Numbered from the stretch's first letter, positions 40,543 through 49,349 are shown. The stretch: 64,000 nt of DNA from an uncultured Oscillospiraceae bacterium (GCA_910585815.1 CAJUFJ010000004.1:1-64000), one strand, 5' to 3'. Numbers and translations are program-made. Notes: generated from the letters alone by a model not told the origin.

Positions 40543-41933
40543 TGGAGACCATTACCCTGAAGCAGCTGCTGGAGGCGGTGGACGGCCGCCTGCTGGGGAC
40601 GTTTGACGCCCTGGACACCCCCATCTCCCAAGTAGAGACCGACAGCCGGTCCATCCACCCCGGCGCCCTGTTTATCCCCCTGGTGGGGGACCGCTTCGAC
40701 GGCCACGCCTATATCAACCCCGCTCTGGAAGGGGGAGCCCTGGGCTGCCTCACCGCCCATGAGCGGGACAGCTACCGCACGGATCGGTTTTACGTGAAGG
40801 TAGACGACACCGAGCGGGCCCTGGGCCGCCTGGCCGCCTGGTATAAAAACCGCTTCCCCATCCCCTTCCTTGGGGTGACAGGCAGCGTGGGCAAGACCAC
40901 CGCCAAGGATATGCTGGCCGCCGTGCTGGGCGTGAAGTACAAGGTGCTCAAAACCGAGGGCAACCACAACAACAACATCGGCCTGCCGCTCACCCTGCTG
41001 GAGCTGGATTCCAGCCACCAGATGGGGGTGCTGGAGATGGGCATGGACAAATTCGGGGAGATCGACTACCTGGCCGGCATTGTGGAGCCCGATGTGGGGG
41101 TTATCACCAACATCGGCGACGCCCACATCGAGCGGCTGGGCAGCCGGGAGAACATCTTTAAGGCCAAGTGCGAGCTGCTGCCCCACGTGAAGGGGGACGG
41201 GGTCCTGGTCCTCAACGGGGACGACCCCCTGCTGTCCACCCTGAGGGGCAATACCCCTGTCCCGGCCCTGTTCTGCGGCCAGGGGGAGGGGTGCGCCTAC
41301 CGGGCCCAGGTGACGGGGGGGGACGGGGTGAGCCACATCCACTGCCGCCTGACCACCCCCCGCATGGACCGGGAGGTGGAGATACCCGCCCTGGGGGAGC
41401 ACATGGTCTATCCCGCCCTTATCGCAGTGGCGGTGGGAGAGCGGTTCGGCCTCACCCCCGACCAGATTGAGGAGGGCATCCGCCAATTTGTCCCCACCCG
41501 GATGCGCATGAACGTGCTGCGCCGGGGCGCGGGCGTCACCATTCTGGACGACACCTACAACGCCAACCCCCAGTCCATGCGGGCGGCCATCAGCGCCCTG
41601 TCCGACAGCCGGGGCAGCCGGAAGGTTGCCATTCTGGGCGACATGCTGGAGCTGGGGCCCTTCGCCCCCGCCCTCCACGCCGGAGTGGGGGAGTACCTGG
41701 GCCAGGCCCGCATCGACTGCCTGGTGGCGGTGGGAGAGCTGGCCGGACACATCGCCCAGGGCGCCCGGGACGCCGGGGTGCCCCAGGTGTTCCAGTGCCG
41801 GGACCGGGAGGAGGCCAAGGCCGTCCTGCCCCAGGTGCTCGGCCCCGACTGCACCGTGCTGGTGAAGGCCTCCCGGGGCATGAAGCTGGAAGAACTCACC
41901 GCCAGACTGCTGGAGCTGACGGCGGAGATATAG
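40542..41933 (+). CDS. murF: UDP-N-acetylmuramoyl-tripeptide--D-alanyl-D-alanine ligase
   Basis: A 463-residue Mur ligase: uridine-binding domain (1-95), central ATPase with GVTGSVGKTTAKDM (about 108-121) and EGNHNNNIGLPLTLL, C-terminal domain with DDTYNANPQSM. It adds the dipeptide made by Ddl to UDP-MurNAc-tripeptide, the last cytoplasmic step of the precursor. ddl and murF form a functional pair. ATG 40542. Confidence 0.95.
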   Translation: METITLKQLLEAVDGRLLGTFDALDTPISQVETDSRSIHPGALFIPLVGDRFDGHAYINPALEGGALGCLTAHERDSYRTDRFYVKVDDTERALGRLAAWYKNRFPIPFLGVTGSVGKTTAKDMLAAVLGVKYKVLKTEGNHNNNIGLPLTLLELDSSHQMGVLEMGMDKFGEIDYLAGIVEPDVGVITNIGDAHIERLGSRENIFKAKCELLPHVKGDGVLVLNGDDPLLSTLRGNTPVPALFCGQGEGCAYRAQVTGGDGVSHIHCRLTTPRMDREVEIPALGEHMVYPALIAVAVGERFGLTPDQIEEGIRQFVPTRMRMNVLRRGAGVTILDDTYNANPQSMRAAISALSDSRGSRKVAILGDMLELGPFAPALHAGVGEYLGQARIDCLVAVGELAGHIAQGARDAGVPQVFQCRDREEAKAVLPQVLGPDCTVLVKASRGMKLEELTARLLELTAEI

Positions 41934-41951
41934 ACAGAAAGGGTGACTAAT

Positions 41952-42551
41952 ATGCTGCCGGAGCGCTATGAAGAAGTCAAGGAACTGATCGATCGGATTG
42001 CCGAGTATTACGGCCCGGTGGAGGAGAACCCGCTACTGGAGGAGCAGACGGCGGAAATGTGCCGCCTGACCGGCCGGGATTGGGACGCGGAGGAGGTAGG
42101 AAACTGGTGCTTTGAGTACTGGAGCCGCGCTTCTCTGGACGAGACGGCCTATTTCTTCTTCCACGGCGATCTGCCGGAGGCTAAGGTGATCGAGCTGGTC
42201 TTCTGGAAGCTGAAGCCGGGAGTGAACATGGAGCCGCAGCCCCTCTTTGAGAAGCTGCGCTATATCAAGACCTGCGCCAAGGTTAAGGCAGTGGAGCTCC
42301 TGCCGATGGAGGAGATCGTGTCCCGACTGGAGGAGCTGTTATCTGGTTGGGACCGGCAGGAGAGCCGGGACCGTTCCGTATTCCAAAAGGTCCGACCCCA
42401 GGAGCCCTGGCATACAGAGGAGGTCCGGCTCTTTGGCTATGAGGATAAAATGCTGTCCATTACCTGCACCAATGTGTCGGAGGCGGACCGCACAGCGGTT
42501 CTTCATCTGATGGAGGGCTTTGGCTGCGCAGTTTACCACCCGAAGGATTAG
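41952..42551 (+). CDS. Hypothetical cytoplasmic protein
   Basis: A 199-residue acidic, tryptophan-containing protein (DWDAEEVGNWCFEYWSRASLDETAYFFFHGDLPEAKVIELVFWKLKPG) of mixed helix and strand. No signal peptide, membrane segment or recognised motif. ATG 41952 behind AAAGGGTGA. It follows murF by 18 bp and may share its transcript. Ends before a family B repeat. Confidence 0.7.
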   Translation: MLPERYEEVKELIDRIAEYYGPVEENPLLEEQTAEMCRLTGRDWDAEEVGNWCFEYWSRASLDETAYFFFHGDLPEAKVIELVFWKLKPGVNMEPQPLFEKLRYIKTCAKVKAVELLPMEEIVSRLEELLSGWDRQESRDRSVFQKVRPQEPWHTEEVRLFGYEDKMLSITCTNVSEADRTAVLHLMEGFGCAVYHPKD

Positions 42552-42571
42552 AAAGATATACGTAACCTGTA

Positions 42572-42716
42572 AAAAAGCCTCCCTCTCAGAGGGAGGTGGC
42601 ACGGCGAAGCCGTGACGGAGGGAGTCCAGAGCTTACCAGGTGCTTCAGCTTACTCCCTCAGTCTGGCCTGCGGCCAGCCAGCTCCCTCAGGGAGGGAGCC
42701 TTTTTGAGGCACCCTG
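42572..42716. repeat. Dispersed repeat, family B
   Basis: CTCCCTCTCAGAGGGAGG, CACGGCGAAGCCGTGACGGAGGGAG, CTCCCTCAGTC, GGCCTGCGGCCAGCC and CTCCCTCAGGGAGGGAG stems, modular as in the other copies. It separates the murF group from the DUF559 gene. No gene inside. Confidence 0.8.
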
Positions 42717-42736
42717 GATTTTGGGAGGAAATCGGT

Positions 42737-43099
42737 ATGTCGCTTCCTTACAAGAATGTGTTAATTCCGAAGGCAAAGGAATTGCGTAAAAATGCAACAA
42801 AACAGGAAAACCACCTTTGGTACGACTATTTACGTACGTACCCAGTCCGCTTTCAAAGACAAAAGGTGATATCAGGTTTTATTGCCGATTTTTACTGTCA
42901 TCAGGCCAAACTTGTAATTGAACTGGATGGCTCCCAACATTATACTCAGGATGGTCGACTTTACGATAAAGAGAGGAGTATGGTCTTTGCCAGATTTGGC
43001 ATACAGGTGCTCCGATTTTCAAATGCGGAAATTGATAGGCAGTTTCCAGCGGTCTGTGAAGTGATTCACAGGGAAACGCAAAAAAGAATGCTAAAATAA
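42737..43099 (+). CDS. DUF559 (endonuclease-like) protein
   Basis: A 120-residue protein matching the DUF559 group: AKELRKNATKQENHLWYDYLR, VRFQRQKVISGFIADFYCHQAKLVIELDGSQHY and GIQVLRFSNAEI. The D..Y and ELDGSQH residues fit a PD-(D/E)xK-like nuclease core. Such genes are solitary and often transferred. Third-position A/T use is clearly higher than in neighbours, consistent with recent acquisition. ATG 42737 after GGGAGGA. Confidence 0.88.
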   Translation: MSLPYKNVLIPKAKELRKNATKQENHLWYDYLRTYPVRFQRQKVISGFIADFYCHQAKLVIELDGSQHYTQDGRLYDKERSMVFARFGIQVLRFSNAEIDRQFPAVCEVIHRETQKRMLK

Positions 43100-43106
43100 A
43101 GCATTC
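43080..43106 (-). terminator. mtnA terminator
   Basis: GAATGCT / AGCATTC with an A+T-rich loop; on the minus strand TTTTTT follows. It overlaps the last codons of the DUF559 gene. Confidence 0.65.
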
Positions 43107-43110
43107 AGCG

Positions 43111-44124
43111 TTAATTGTGAACCAGCCCAGCCAGCTCCCGGTCAAAGGGCGGGCGGAGCACTCCCCGCTCGGTGATGACGGCGGTGAGCAGCTCATGGGG
43201 GGTCACATCAAAGGCGGGATTCCAGGTCTGGACGTCGACAGGCCCGGTCGGGACCCCGGCAAAGCCGGTTACCTCCTCGCCGCCCCGCTGCTCCACCGGG
43301 ATGTGGCCCCCGTTGGGGATGCTCCGGTCGATGGTGGAGGAGGGCAGGGCGGTGTAGAAGGGGATGCCATGGTATTTGGCCAGCACGGCCAGGGAGTAGG
43401 TGCCGATTTTGTTGGCAAAATCCCCGTTGGCGGCCATGCGGTCGCAGCCTACCACCACCAGATCCACCTTGCCCTGAGCCATGAGATACCCCGCCATGTC
43501 GTCGCAGATGAGGGTGACGGGAATCCGGTCCCGCACCAGCTCATAGGCGGTGAGCCGGGCTCCCTGGAGCAGGGGACGGGTCTCGTCGGCGTAAACCATG
43601 GACACCTTCCCCTGGGCGTGGGCCGCCCGGATGACCCCCAGGGCCGTCCCGTAGCCCCCGGTGGCCAGCGCCCCGGCGTTGCAGTGGGTGAGGATGCGGG
43701 CCCCCTGGGGCACCAGCTCCGCCCCCGCCCTGCCCATGGCCTCGTTCATCAGGACGTCCTCCCGGTGAATGGCCCGGGCCTCCTCCTCCAGCCGGGGCAG
43801 GTCGGGCCCGGCGGACAGCCAGAGATTTTCCATCCGGTCCAGGGCCCAGAACAGGTTTACCGCCGTGGGCCTGCTGGCGGCCAGGACTGCTTTGGCCCGG
43901 GACATAGCAGCAGGGAAATCACCTTTACAGGCGTTCTCCTGAGCGGCCAGCACCATGGCGTAGGCCGCCGTAATGCCGATGGCGGGCGCGCCCCGGACTA
44001 CCATGGTCTGGATGGCCTTTGCCACCTGACGGTAGTCGGTGTACCGCAGCCAGTCTTCGGCGGCGGGCAGGCGGGTCTGGTCCAGGAGATAGAGGGCGCT
44101 GTCTTCCCAGCGGATGGCTTCCAT
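43111..44124 (-). CDS. mtnA: S-methyl-5-thioribose-1-phosphate isomerase
   Basis: A 337-residue eIF2B-like isomerase of methionine salvage, turning methylthioribose-1-phosphate into the ribulose form: RTRLPAAEDWLRYTDYRQVAKAI-type start, VVRGAPAIGITAAYAM, catalytic cysteine in THCNAGALATGGYGTALG and catalytic aspartate in GCDRMAANGDFANKIGTY. No other mtn gene is in the window. Ends in a convergent terminator. ATG 44124. Confidence 0.93.
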   Translation of the reverse strand: MEAIRWEDSALYLLDQTRLPAAEDWLRYTDYRQVAKAIQTMVVRGAPAIGITAAYAMVLAAQENACKGDFPAAMSRAKAVLAASRPTAVNLFWALDRMENLWLSAGPDLPRLEEEARAIHREDVLMNEAMGRAGAELVPQGARILTHCNAGALATGGYGTALGVIRAAHAQGKVSMVYADETRPLLQGARLTAYELVRDRIPVTLICDDMAGYLMAQGKVDLVVVGCDRMAANGDFANKIGTYSLAVLAKYHGIPFYTALPSSTIDRSIPNGGHIPVEQRGGEEVTGFAGVPTGPVDVQTWNPAFDVTPHELLTAVITERGVLRPPFDRELAGLVHN

Positions 44125-44192
44125 AAAAATGACCTCGTTTCTATGTTGAGATAGGATATTTTACCACAGGATAATCTGTGTGTACAAGCTGG

Positions 44193-44738
44193 TTATTCCG
44201 GAATATAATGCCAGTCAGAGATAACAGTCCAGTCATGTGCTCCGTCTATTTCGCAGTCCAGATTGACATCACACAGGCATGCCCCGCCGGAAAAACTTTC
44301 AGCGGCAAAGCCTATTTGTAAGCTGTGGACAGATTCCTTGTTTCTATATGATATTCCCATGGGGCGCAGGGCACATAGTTCTTTTGTCAGCAGGTCAAGC
44401 TCTACTGAAAGGCCGGCCAGGGTCAGCTTCGTGTCGATTGCGCCGCACCCTTGATGACAGCCATATTCATCAGAAGTACGCCTGAATGAATCCAGATGTG
44501 GTCCGTCGTCACTGTCGCCCGGACAAATGTAAAATTCTAAATACTGCTCGGCTAGCTCGGTTTCCAGGATAACGGCCGCGATCTCATCCAGCAGGTCCCG
44601 GTGTTCGTCCAAAAATTCCTCAGCAAGGGCGGCCTGCTCCTCTAACCACGCGTTTCGCTCCTCTGAGGTGTCCGCCACTGGCTGCGCGGCGCATCCTGCC
44701 AACAGGGCCAGAGTCAAAAATAAATGAATATATTTCAT
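44193..44738 (-). CDS. Hypothetical lipoprotein
   Basis: A 181-residue secreted lipoprotein: LLAGC lipobox (C16), a Glu-rich helical stretch (about 25-70) and a C-terminal part with cysteines (YGCHQGCGA, GGACLCDVNLDCEIDG) that could form disulfides or bind metal. No family recognised. Codon use is less G+C-biased than in neighbours. ATG 44738. Divergent from the ABC-F gene. Confidence 0.72.
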   Translation of the reverse strand: MKYIHLFLTLALLAGCAAQPVADTSEERNAWLEEQAALAEEFLDEHRDLLDEIAAVILETELAEQYLEFYICPGDSDDGPHLDSFRRTSDEYGCHQGCGAIDTKLTLAGLSVELDLLTKELCALRPMGISYRNKESVHSLQIGFAAESFSGGACLCDVNLDCEIDGAHDWTVISDWHYIPE

Positions 44739-44806
44739 ATTTGATACCCCGGTTTTTTAAGGTTTATGCTCATTATACCACAACGCACTAACAGGAGACA
44801 ATCACC

Positions 44807-46741
44807 ATGATTGACATTTCAGTATCCGGCCTTGTGAAGGAGTTCGAGGTCGGCAAAAAAATATTGGACGGACTCACCTTTCAGGTGGACGCCGGGGAGC
44901 GTGTAGGCCTGCTGGGCCCCAACGGCTGCGGCAAGACCACCTTCCTGCGCATCCTGACGGGGGAGGTCCACCCCGACGAGGGGGACATTGTGGTGGCCCC
45001 CAACAAGCGGATGGGGCTGATCTCTCAGATCCCCGTCTACCCGGCGGGCTACACCGTGGAGGACGTGCTGGACACCGCCTTTTTGCCCCTCCACGAGATG
45101 GAGGAGGAGATGACACAGCTGTCCCAGCGGATGGCGGAGGGGGAAAGTGATTCCGCTGTACTGTCCCGCTATGACAAGCTGTCCGCCGCCTTTCAGGCCG
45201 GGGGCGGCTACGAGACGGACACCAACAAGAACAAGGTGTGCAACGGCCTGTCCATTCCCCAGGACATGCGGGAGCGGCCCTTTGACATGCTGTCCGGCGG
45301 GGAGAAGACCCGGGTCAACCTGGCCCGGCTCATTCTGGAGGACACCGACATTCTCCTCCTGGACGAGCCCACCAACCACCTGGACCTGCGGGCCACCGAG
45401 TGGCTGGAGGAGTATCTGGAAAAGTTCAAGGGCACCGTTCTGGCCGTCTCCCACGACCGTTACTTTCTGGACAAGGTGGTCAAGCGGGTGGTGGAAATTC
45501 AGGAGGGAAAAGCGGAGTTTTACAGCGGAAATTACAGCTTTTACGCCGTGGAGAAGGAGCGGCGGTACGAGGAGAAACTGCGCCAGTACGAAAAGGAGCA
45601 GGCTAAGATTCAGCAGCTGGAAAAGGCGGCGGAGCAGCTGCGCATCTGGGCCTACTCGGGCAACGACAAGATTTTCAAGCGGGCCCAGTCTATGGAAAAG
45701 CGCATCGAGCGCATCCGTCAGACGGACAAGCCCAAAAAGGACCGGAAGATGGCGGTCCGCTTCGGGGAACGGGAGTTCCGGGGGGACGAGGTACTGTCCA
45801 TCAAGGGCCTGGAAAAGGCCTTTGGAGAGCGGACACTGTTCGCCGGAGTCAACCTGGAGGTGGAGGGGGGCGAGCGCATCGCCCTGCTGGGGGACAACGG
45901 CACCGGCAAGTCCACCCTCATTAAAATTATCATGGGCGAGGAGGAACCGGACGGCGGAAAGCTTAGAAAAGGACCCACTGTAAAGGTGGGATACCTGCCA
46001 CAGATCATCCACTTTGACCACCCGGAGCGCACCCTGGTGGACACTATGCTCTACGACCTGGACTGCACCGCCCAGACCGCCCGGAACCGGCTGGCCACCT
46101 TCAAATTCCGGGGGGAGGACGTGTTCAAGCCGGTGTCCGCCCTGTCCGGCGGGGAGCAGTCCCGGCTGCGGCTGTGCATGCTCATGGACAGCAAAATCAA
46201 CCTCCTTATCCTGGACGAGCCCACCAACCACCTGGACATCCAGAGTCGGGAGTGGATCGAGGAGGCGGTGGAGGACTACGAGGGCAACCTGCTGTTCGTC
46301 TCCCACGACCGCTACTTCATCGACCGCTTCGCCACCCGCATCTGGATGCTGGAAAACGGAGCGATTACCGACTTCAAGGGCACCTATCAGGAATACCTGT
46401 CCGCCAAAGAACGGGGAAAATTTTCTGTTGGGCGCGACGACCCCGGCGCGCCTTCCTCAGCAGGGGGCGGCCTCCGCGCCACCCCACTATCCCCGGAGAA
46501 AAAACCCAAGCGCCCCGGCGGAACCAAAAACCTGGAAAAGGAGGTCAACGCCGCCGAGCGGGCGGTGGCCTCCGCCGAGGAGAAGATGTACGATTTGGAG
46601 CAGGCCATTCAGGAGGCGTCGGCCGACTATTTGAAGCTCCAGGAGCTCTACCAGCAGCGGGAGGCCCTGGAGGACGAGCTGGCCCATCTCTATGCCGTGT
46701 GGGAGGGGCTGGCGGCAGACCTGGAGGAGGCGCGGGGATGA
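44807..46741 (+). CDS. ABC-F family ATPase
   Basis: A 644-residue soluble protein: two ATPase domains (Walker A GPNGCGKTT and GDNGTGKST; signatures LSGGEKTRV and LSGGEQSRL; DEPTNHLDL and DEPTNHLDI), the inter-domain linker helices (about 240-320) and a C-terminal coiled coil (about 575-640). ABC-F proteins act on ribosomes; whether it protects against antibiotics cannot be told. The stretch GRDDPGAP (about 541-548) is encoded by a family D repeat (46430-46452). ATGA overlap with the next gene. Confidence 0.93.
   Translation: MIDISVSGLVKEFEVGKKILDGLTFQVDAGERVGLLGPNGCGKTTFLRILTGEVHPDEGDIVVAPNKRMGLISQIPVYPAGYTVEDVLDTAFLPLHEMEEEMTQLSQRMAEGESDSAVLSRYDKLSAAFQAGGGYETDTNKNKVCNGLSIPQDMRERPFDMLSGGEKTRVNLARLILEDTDILLLDEPTNHLDLRATEWLEEYLEKFKGTVLAVSHDRYFLDKVVKRVVEIQEGKAEFYSGNYSFYAVEKERRYEEKLRQYEKEQAKIQQLEKAAEQLRIWAYSGNDKIFKRAQSMEKRIERIRQTDKPKKDRKMAVRFGEREFRGDEVLSIKGLEKAFGERTLFAGVNLEVEGGERIALLGDNGTGKSTLIKIIMGEEEPDGGKLRKGPTVKVGYLPQIIHFDHPERTLVDTMLYDLDCTAQTARNRLATFKFRGEDVFKPVSALSGGEQSRLRLCMLMDSKINLLILDEPTNHLDIQSREWIEEAVEDYEGNLLFVSHDRYFIDRFATRIWMLENGAITDFKGTYQEYLSAKERGKFSVGRDDPGAPSSAGGGLRATPLSPEKKPKRPGGTKNLEKEVNAAERAVASAEEKMYDLEQAIQEASADYLKLQELYQQREALEDELAHLYAVWEGLAADLEEARG
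46430..46452. repeat. Family D repeat core within the ABC-F gene
   Basis: The 23-bp core around GGCGCGACGACCCCGGCG is identical to cores at 49649-49671 and 63945-63967, which are intergenic. Here it is in frame and encodes GRDDPGAP in the linker between the second ATPase and the coiled coil, where insertion is tolerable. Confidence 0.8.
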
Positions 46742-47376
46742 GTGATCAGAAGTCAAAAATTGAGGTAGCAAGCTACAAAGGAAAGCGATTCCCGCCGGTT
46801 TTTAAAATCCTGCTGGCCCTGCTTCTGGCCGGGGTGCTGGTCTTCGGAGCCCTGCTGGGCCTGGTGCTTGGCGGCGCTCATGACAGCATCGACGGCGACC
46901 CCCAGGTGATGATTATTCTGGGCTGTCAGCTCCACGACTGGGGCCCGTCGGTGATGCTCCAGGACCGGCTGGACAAGGCGCTGGACTATTTGAAGGACCA
47001 CCCGGAGGTAGTGGTGGTGGTGTCCGGCGGGCAGGGGGAGAACGAGCCCACCTCCGAGGCCCAGGGCATGGCCGACTACCTGGCGGACCACGGCTTTGCC
47101 CGGGAAAACATCATTTTAGAGACCCAATCCCACAATACCCATCAAAACCTCACCTACTCGGCCAGGCATCTGGAGGAGACGGGGGTGGATATCAGGGAGG
47201 GTGTGGTGATTGTGTCCAACGGCTTCCACCTCACCCGGGCCAAAATGCTAGCCGGACGGGCGGGGTATGAGAACGTGTCCGTTCTGGCCGCCCCCTCCAG
47301 CCACACCCCCACCCGGCTGAAAATGTATATCCGGGAGCCCCTGGCCCTGGTAAAATCCTTTGTGTTTGACCGTTAG
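46738..47376 (+). CDS. DUF218 (YdcF/SanA-like) membrane-anchored protein
   Basis: A 212-residue protein: one anchor helix (about 23-45), then a DUF218 domain (VMIILGCQLHDWGPSVMLQDRLDKAL, VVVVSGGQGENEPTSEAQGMADYL, FHLTRAKMLA). Relatives are thought to act in envelope metabolism; the enzyme activity is not settled. Coupled to the ABC-F gene. Its stop overlaps by 4 bp the opposing small gene. Confidence 0.9.
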   Translation: MSDQKSKIEVASYKGKRFPPVFKILLALLLAGVLVFGALLGLVLGGAHDSIDGDPQVMIILGCQLHDWGPSVMLQDRLDKALDYLKDHPEVVVVVSGGQGENEPTSEAQGMADYLADHGFARENIILETQSHNTHQNLTYSARHLEETGVDIREGVVIVSNGFHLTRAKMLAGRAGYENVSVLAAPSSHTPTRLKMYIREPLALVKSFVFDR

Positions 47377-47624
47377 AGACGGTGCAGGTCCATTCCGATG
47401 GCCAGCCCGGCCCGGAAGGCGCTCTGGCGGTCCAGGTGACGGAGGACCATAAGGCCGTCCTCCAGCCGCTCCGCCGCATCGCCCAACCCGTTGGCGCTCA
47501 ACTCCTCCCGGGCGAGACGCACCATGGTTTCGTTTTCCCTTCTCTCGTCCTCGTCGGGGAGGAAATAGCCGTCAAAGCGGTATTTCAGGGCGTAGTTATA
47601 GAGGGCTTCCAGTAAGGGTTCCAT
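47373..47624 (-). CDS. Small 83-residue protein of divergon 2
   Basis: ATG 47624 after GGAGGAAATTTT. The product is acidic and helical (EPLLEALYNYALKYRFDG, RENETMVRLAREELSANG) and ends FRAGLAIGMDLHRL, like the 59-residue product of divergon 1. DUF6809-like by memory. Divergent from an XRE gene with a shared promoter design. Function unknown. Confidence 0.75.
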   Translation of the reverse strand: MEPLLEALYNYALKYRFDGYFLPDEDERRENETMVRLAREELSANGLGDAAERLEDGLMVLRHLDRQSAFRAGLAIGMDLHRL

Positions 47625-47663
47625 AAAATTTCCTCCAAATCAGTGTTGCGTGAATTTTAACGT

Positions 47664-47699
47664 ATCGTTATTATAACACGTGGATATTAACGTGTCAAG
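47664..47699 (-). promoter_or_regulatory. Divergon 2 promoter with operator dyad in the spacer
   Basis: On the minus strand TTGACA, 17 bp, TATAAT. The spacer contains the perfect dyad ACACGT-8 bp-ACGTGT. A second palindrome TAACG-TAT-CGTTA lies just left, over the rightward promoter (TTGCGT, 17 bp, TATTAT) of the XRE gene. The two -10 elements overlap face to face. Confidence 0.7.
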
Positions 47700-47713
47700 A
47701 GGTTGGTGAAGAT

Positions 47714-47923
47714 ATGTCGATTTTTTCGGAACGGCTGCGTCAACTGCGAAACGAAAGGAACGTATCCCAGGTTGCGCTTGCGAAAGAAGTAGGCGTTTCA
47801 TCCCGTGTTTATCAGGACTATGAGTATGGAAAGCGGGAAGCGCAAATGACTACATTGATTAGAATGGCTGACTTTTTCGGTGTAAGCCTGGACTACTTGA
47901 CAGGGCGGACAGATACGCCCTAG
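47714..47923 (+). CDS. XRE family transcriptional regulator, divergon 2
   Basis: A 69-residue helix-turn-helix protein (LRQLRNERNVSQVALAKEVGVSSRVYQDYEYGKREAQMTTLIRMADFFGVSLDYLTGRTD). Same length class as the divergon 1 regulator and with the same unusual Y-Q-D/R helix end. Ribosome site AAGAGG before ATG 47714. Presumed autorepressor. Confidence 0.9.
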   Translation: MSIFSERLRQLRNERNVSQVALAKEVGVSSRVYQDYEYGKREAQMTTLIRMADFFGVSLDYLTGRTDTP

Positions 47924-47933
47924 AGAGCACCAA

Positions 47934-48175
47934 AAAGCCCCTTTTGAAAGGGGCTGTCAGCCGAAGGCTGACTGAGGATTGCGTTTCGCGCAGCGAAACA
48001 TACGAAGTAAACAAGGATTTGCAAAACTGTGTTTGCTCCGCATATTTTGGCTTCGCCAAAATGCAATCCTCCGTCATCCGCTTCGCGGATGCCACCTCCT
48101 TTCACTGGATAGCCGTTAGCGGCTCTGCCGCTTACGGCTATCGCGTCCCCCTTGCGGGGAAAAGGAGGCTTTACG
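47934..48175. repeat. Dispersed repeat, family B, expanded copy
   Basis: Between the XRE gene and prfA (292 bp): CCCCTTTTGAAAGGGG, CAGCCGAAGGCTG, GTTTCGCGCAGCGAAAC, TTTTGGCTTCGCCAAAA, CATCCGCTTCGCGGATG and CGATAGCCGT-type stems in a row. The centre has been enlarged by extra hairpins relative to other copies. No gene found. Confidence 0.7.
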
Positions 48176-48215
48176 CCTGCGGGCGGGACGAGAGAGCAAA
48201 CAAGGAGGGCTGTCC

Positions 48216-49274
48216 ATGCTGGACAAGCTGAACGCCATCGAGGCGAAATATTCCCAGATCGAGGCCCGGCTGGGGGCGTCGGAGACGTATAACGACCCGG
48301 AGCTGGTGGCCAAACTGAACAAGGAACAGGCCGAGCTCCAGCCCCTGGTGGAGGTCTTCCGCACCTACCGGCGCACCCTGGACGCCAAGGCCCAGGCGGA
48401 GGAGATGATGGCCGACCCGGAGCTGAAGGAGCTGGCTCAGGAGGAGTATCAGGCGGCCCTGGAGACGCTGCCCCGGCTGGAGAAGGAGCTGCAAATCCTC
48501 CTGCTGCCCCGGGACCCCAACGACGGCAAAAACGTCATCGTGGAGATACGCGCCGGGGTGGGCGGGGAGGAGGCGGCCCTGTTCGCCCACTCCCTGTTCC
48601 GCATGTATTCCATGTATGCCGAGTCCAAACGGTGGCACACTGAGGTTGACTCCGCCAGCGAGACCGAGCTGGGCGGTGTAAAGGAAATTGTCTTTACAAT
48701 CGAGGGGGACGGCGCCTGGTCCCGGTTCAAGTTCGAGAGCGGCGTCCACCGGGTCCAGCGGGTGCCTGAGACCGAGTCGGGGGGCCGGGTCCACACCTCC
48801 ACGGTGACGGTGGCCGTCCTGCCTGAGATGGAGACGGCTGACGTCCGGATCGACCCGGCGGATGTGGAGATGCAGGTGTTCCGCTCCTCCGGGGCGGGGG
48901 GCCAGCACGTGAATAAGACCTCCTCCGCCGTGCGGCTCATCCATAAACCCACCGGCACGGTGGTGGAGTGCCAGCAGGAGCGCAGCCAGTTTCAAAACCG
49001 AGACAAGGCCATGCGGCTGCTGGCTTCCCGGCTGTATGAGACGGAGCAGGAGAAAATTTCCAGCGAATACACCGCCCAGCGCCGTAGTCAGGTGGGCTCC
49101 GGCATGCGCAACGAGCGCATCCGCACCTATAACTTCCCCCAGGGGCGGGTCACCGATCACCGCATCGGCCTGACGCTGTATAAAATAGATCAGGTGATGG
49201 ACGGCGCTCTGGACGAGATTATCGACGCCCTGGCTGCCGACCACCAGGCCGAGCTGCTGAAGGAGCAGAAGTGA
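48216..49274 (+). CDS. prfA: Peptide chain release factor 1
   Basis: A 352-residue class-I release factor for UAA and UAG: domain 2 has the P-x-T tripeptide as PET (near residue 184), and the peptidyl-hydrolysis loop GAGGQHVNK (near 226) is intact. Normal length. prmC, which modifies the GGQ glutamine and often follows prfA, is not next to it here. ATG 48216 after AAGGAGG. Confidence 0.96.
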   Translation: MLDKLNAIEAKYSQIEARLGASETYNDPELVAKLNKEQAELQPLVEVFRTYRRTLDAKAQAEEMMADPELKELAQEEYQAALETLPRLEKELQILLLPRDPNDGKNVIVEIRAGVGGEEAALFAHSLFRMYSMYAESKRWHTEVDSASETELGGVKEIVFTIEGDGAWSRFKFESGVHRVQRVPETESGGRVHTSTVTVAVLPEMETADVRIDPADVEMQVFRSSGAGGQHVNKTSSAVRLIHKPTGTVVECQQERSQFQNRDKAMRLLASRLYETEQEKISSEYTAQRRSQVGSGMRNERIRTYNFPQGRVTDHRIGLTLYKIDQVMDGALDEIIDALAADHQAELLKEQK

Positions 49275-49278
49275 GGTG

Positions 49279-49349
49279 TGTAGGGGCGCACAATGTGCGC
49301 CCGTTCCCGCTCTGCATAATTGGGCGGGCGGACAATGTCCGCCCCTACA
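49279..49349. repeat. Dispersed repeat, family A
   Basis: TGTAGGGGCGCACAATGTGCGCCC and GGGCGGACAATGTCCGCCCCTACA, inverted with a 21-bp centre, between prfA and the 85-residue gene. Good example of the complete unit (about 70 bp). Confidence 0.85.
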
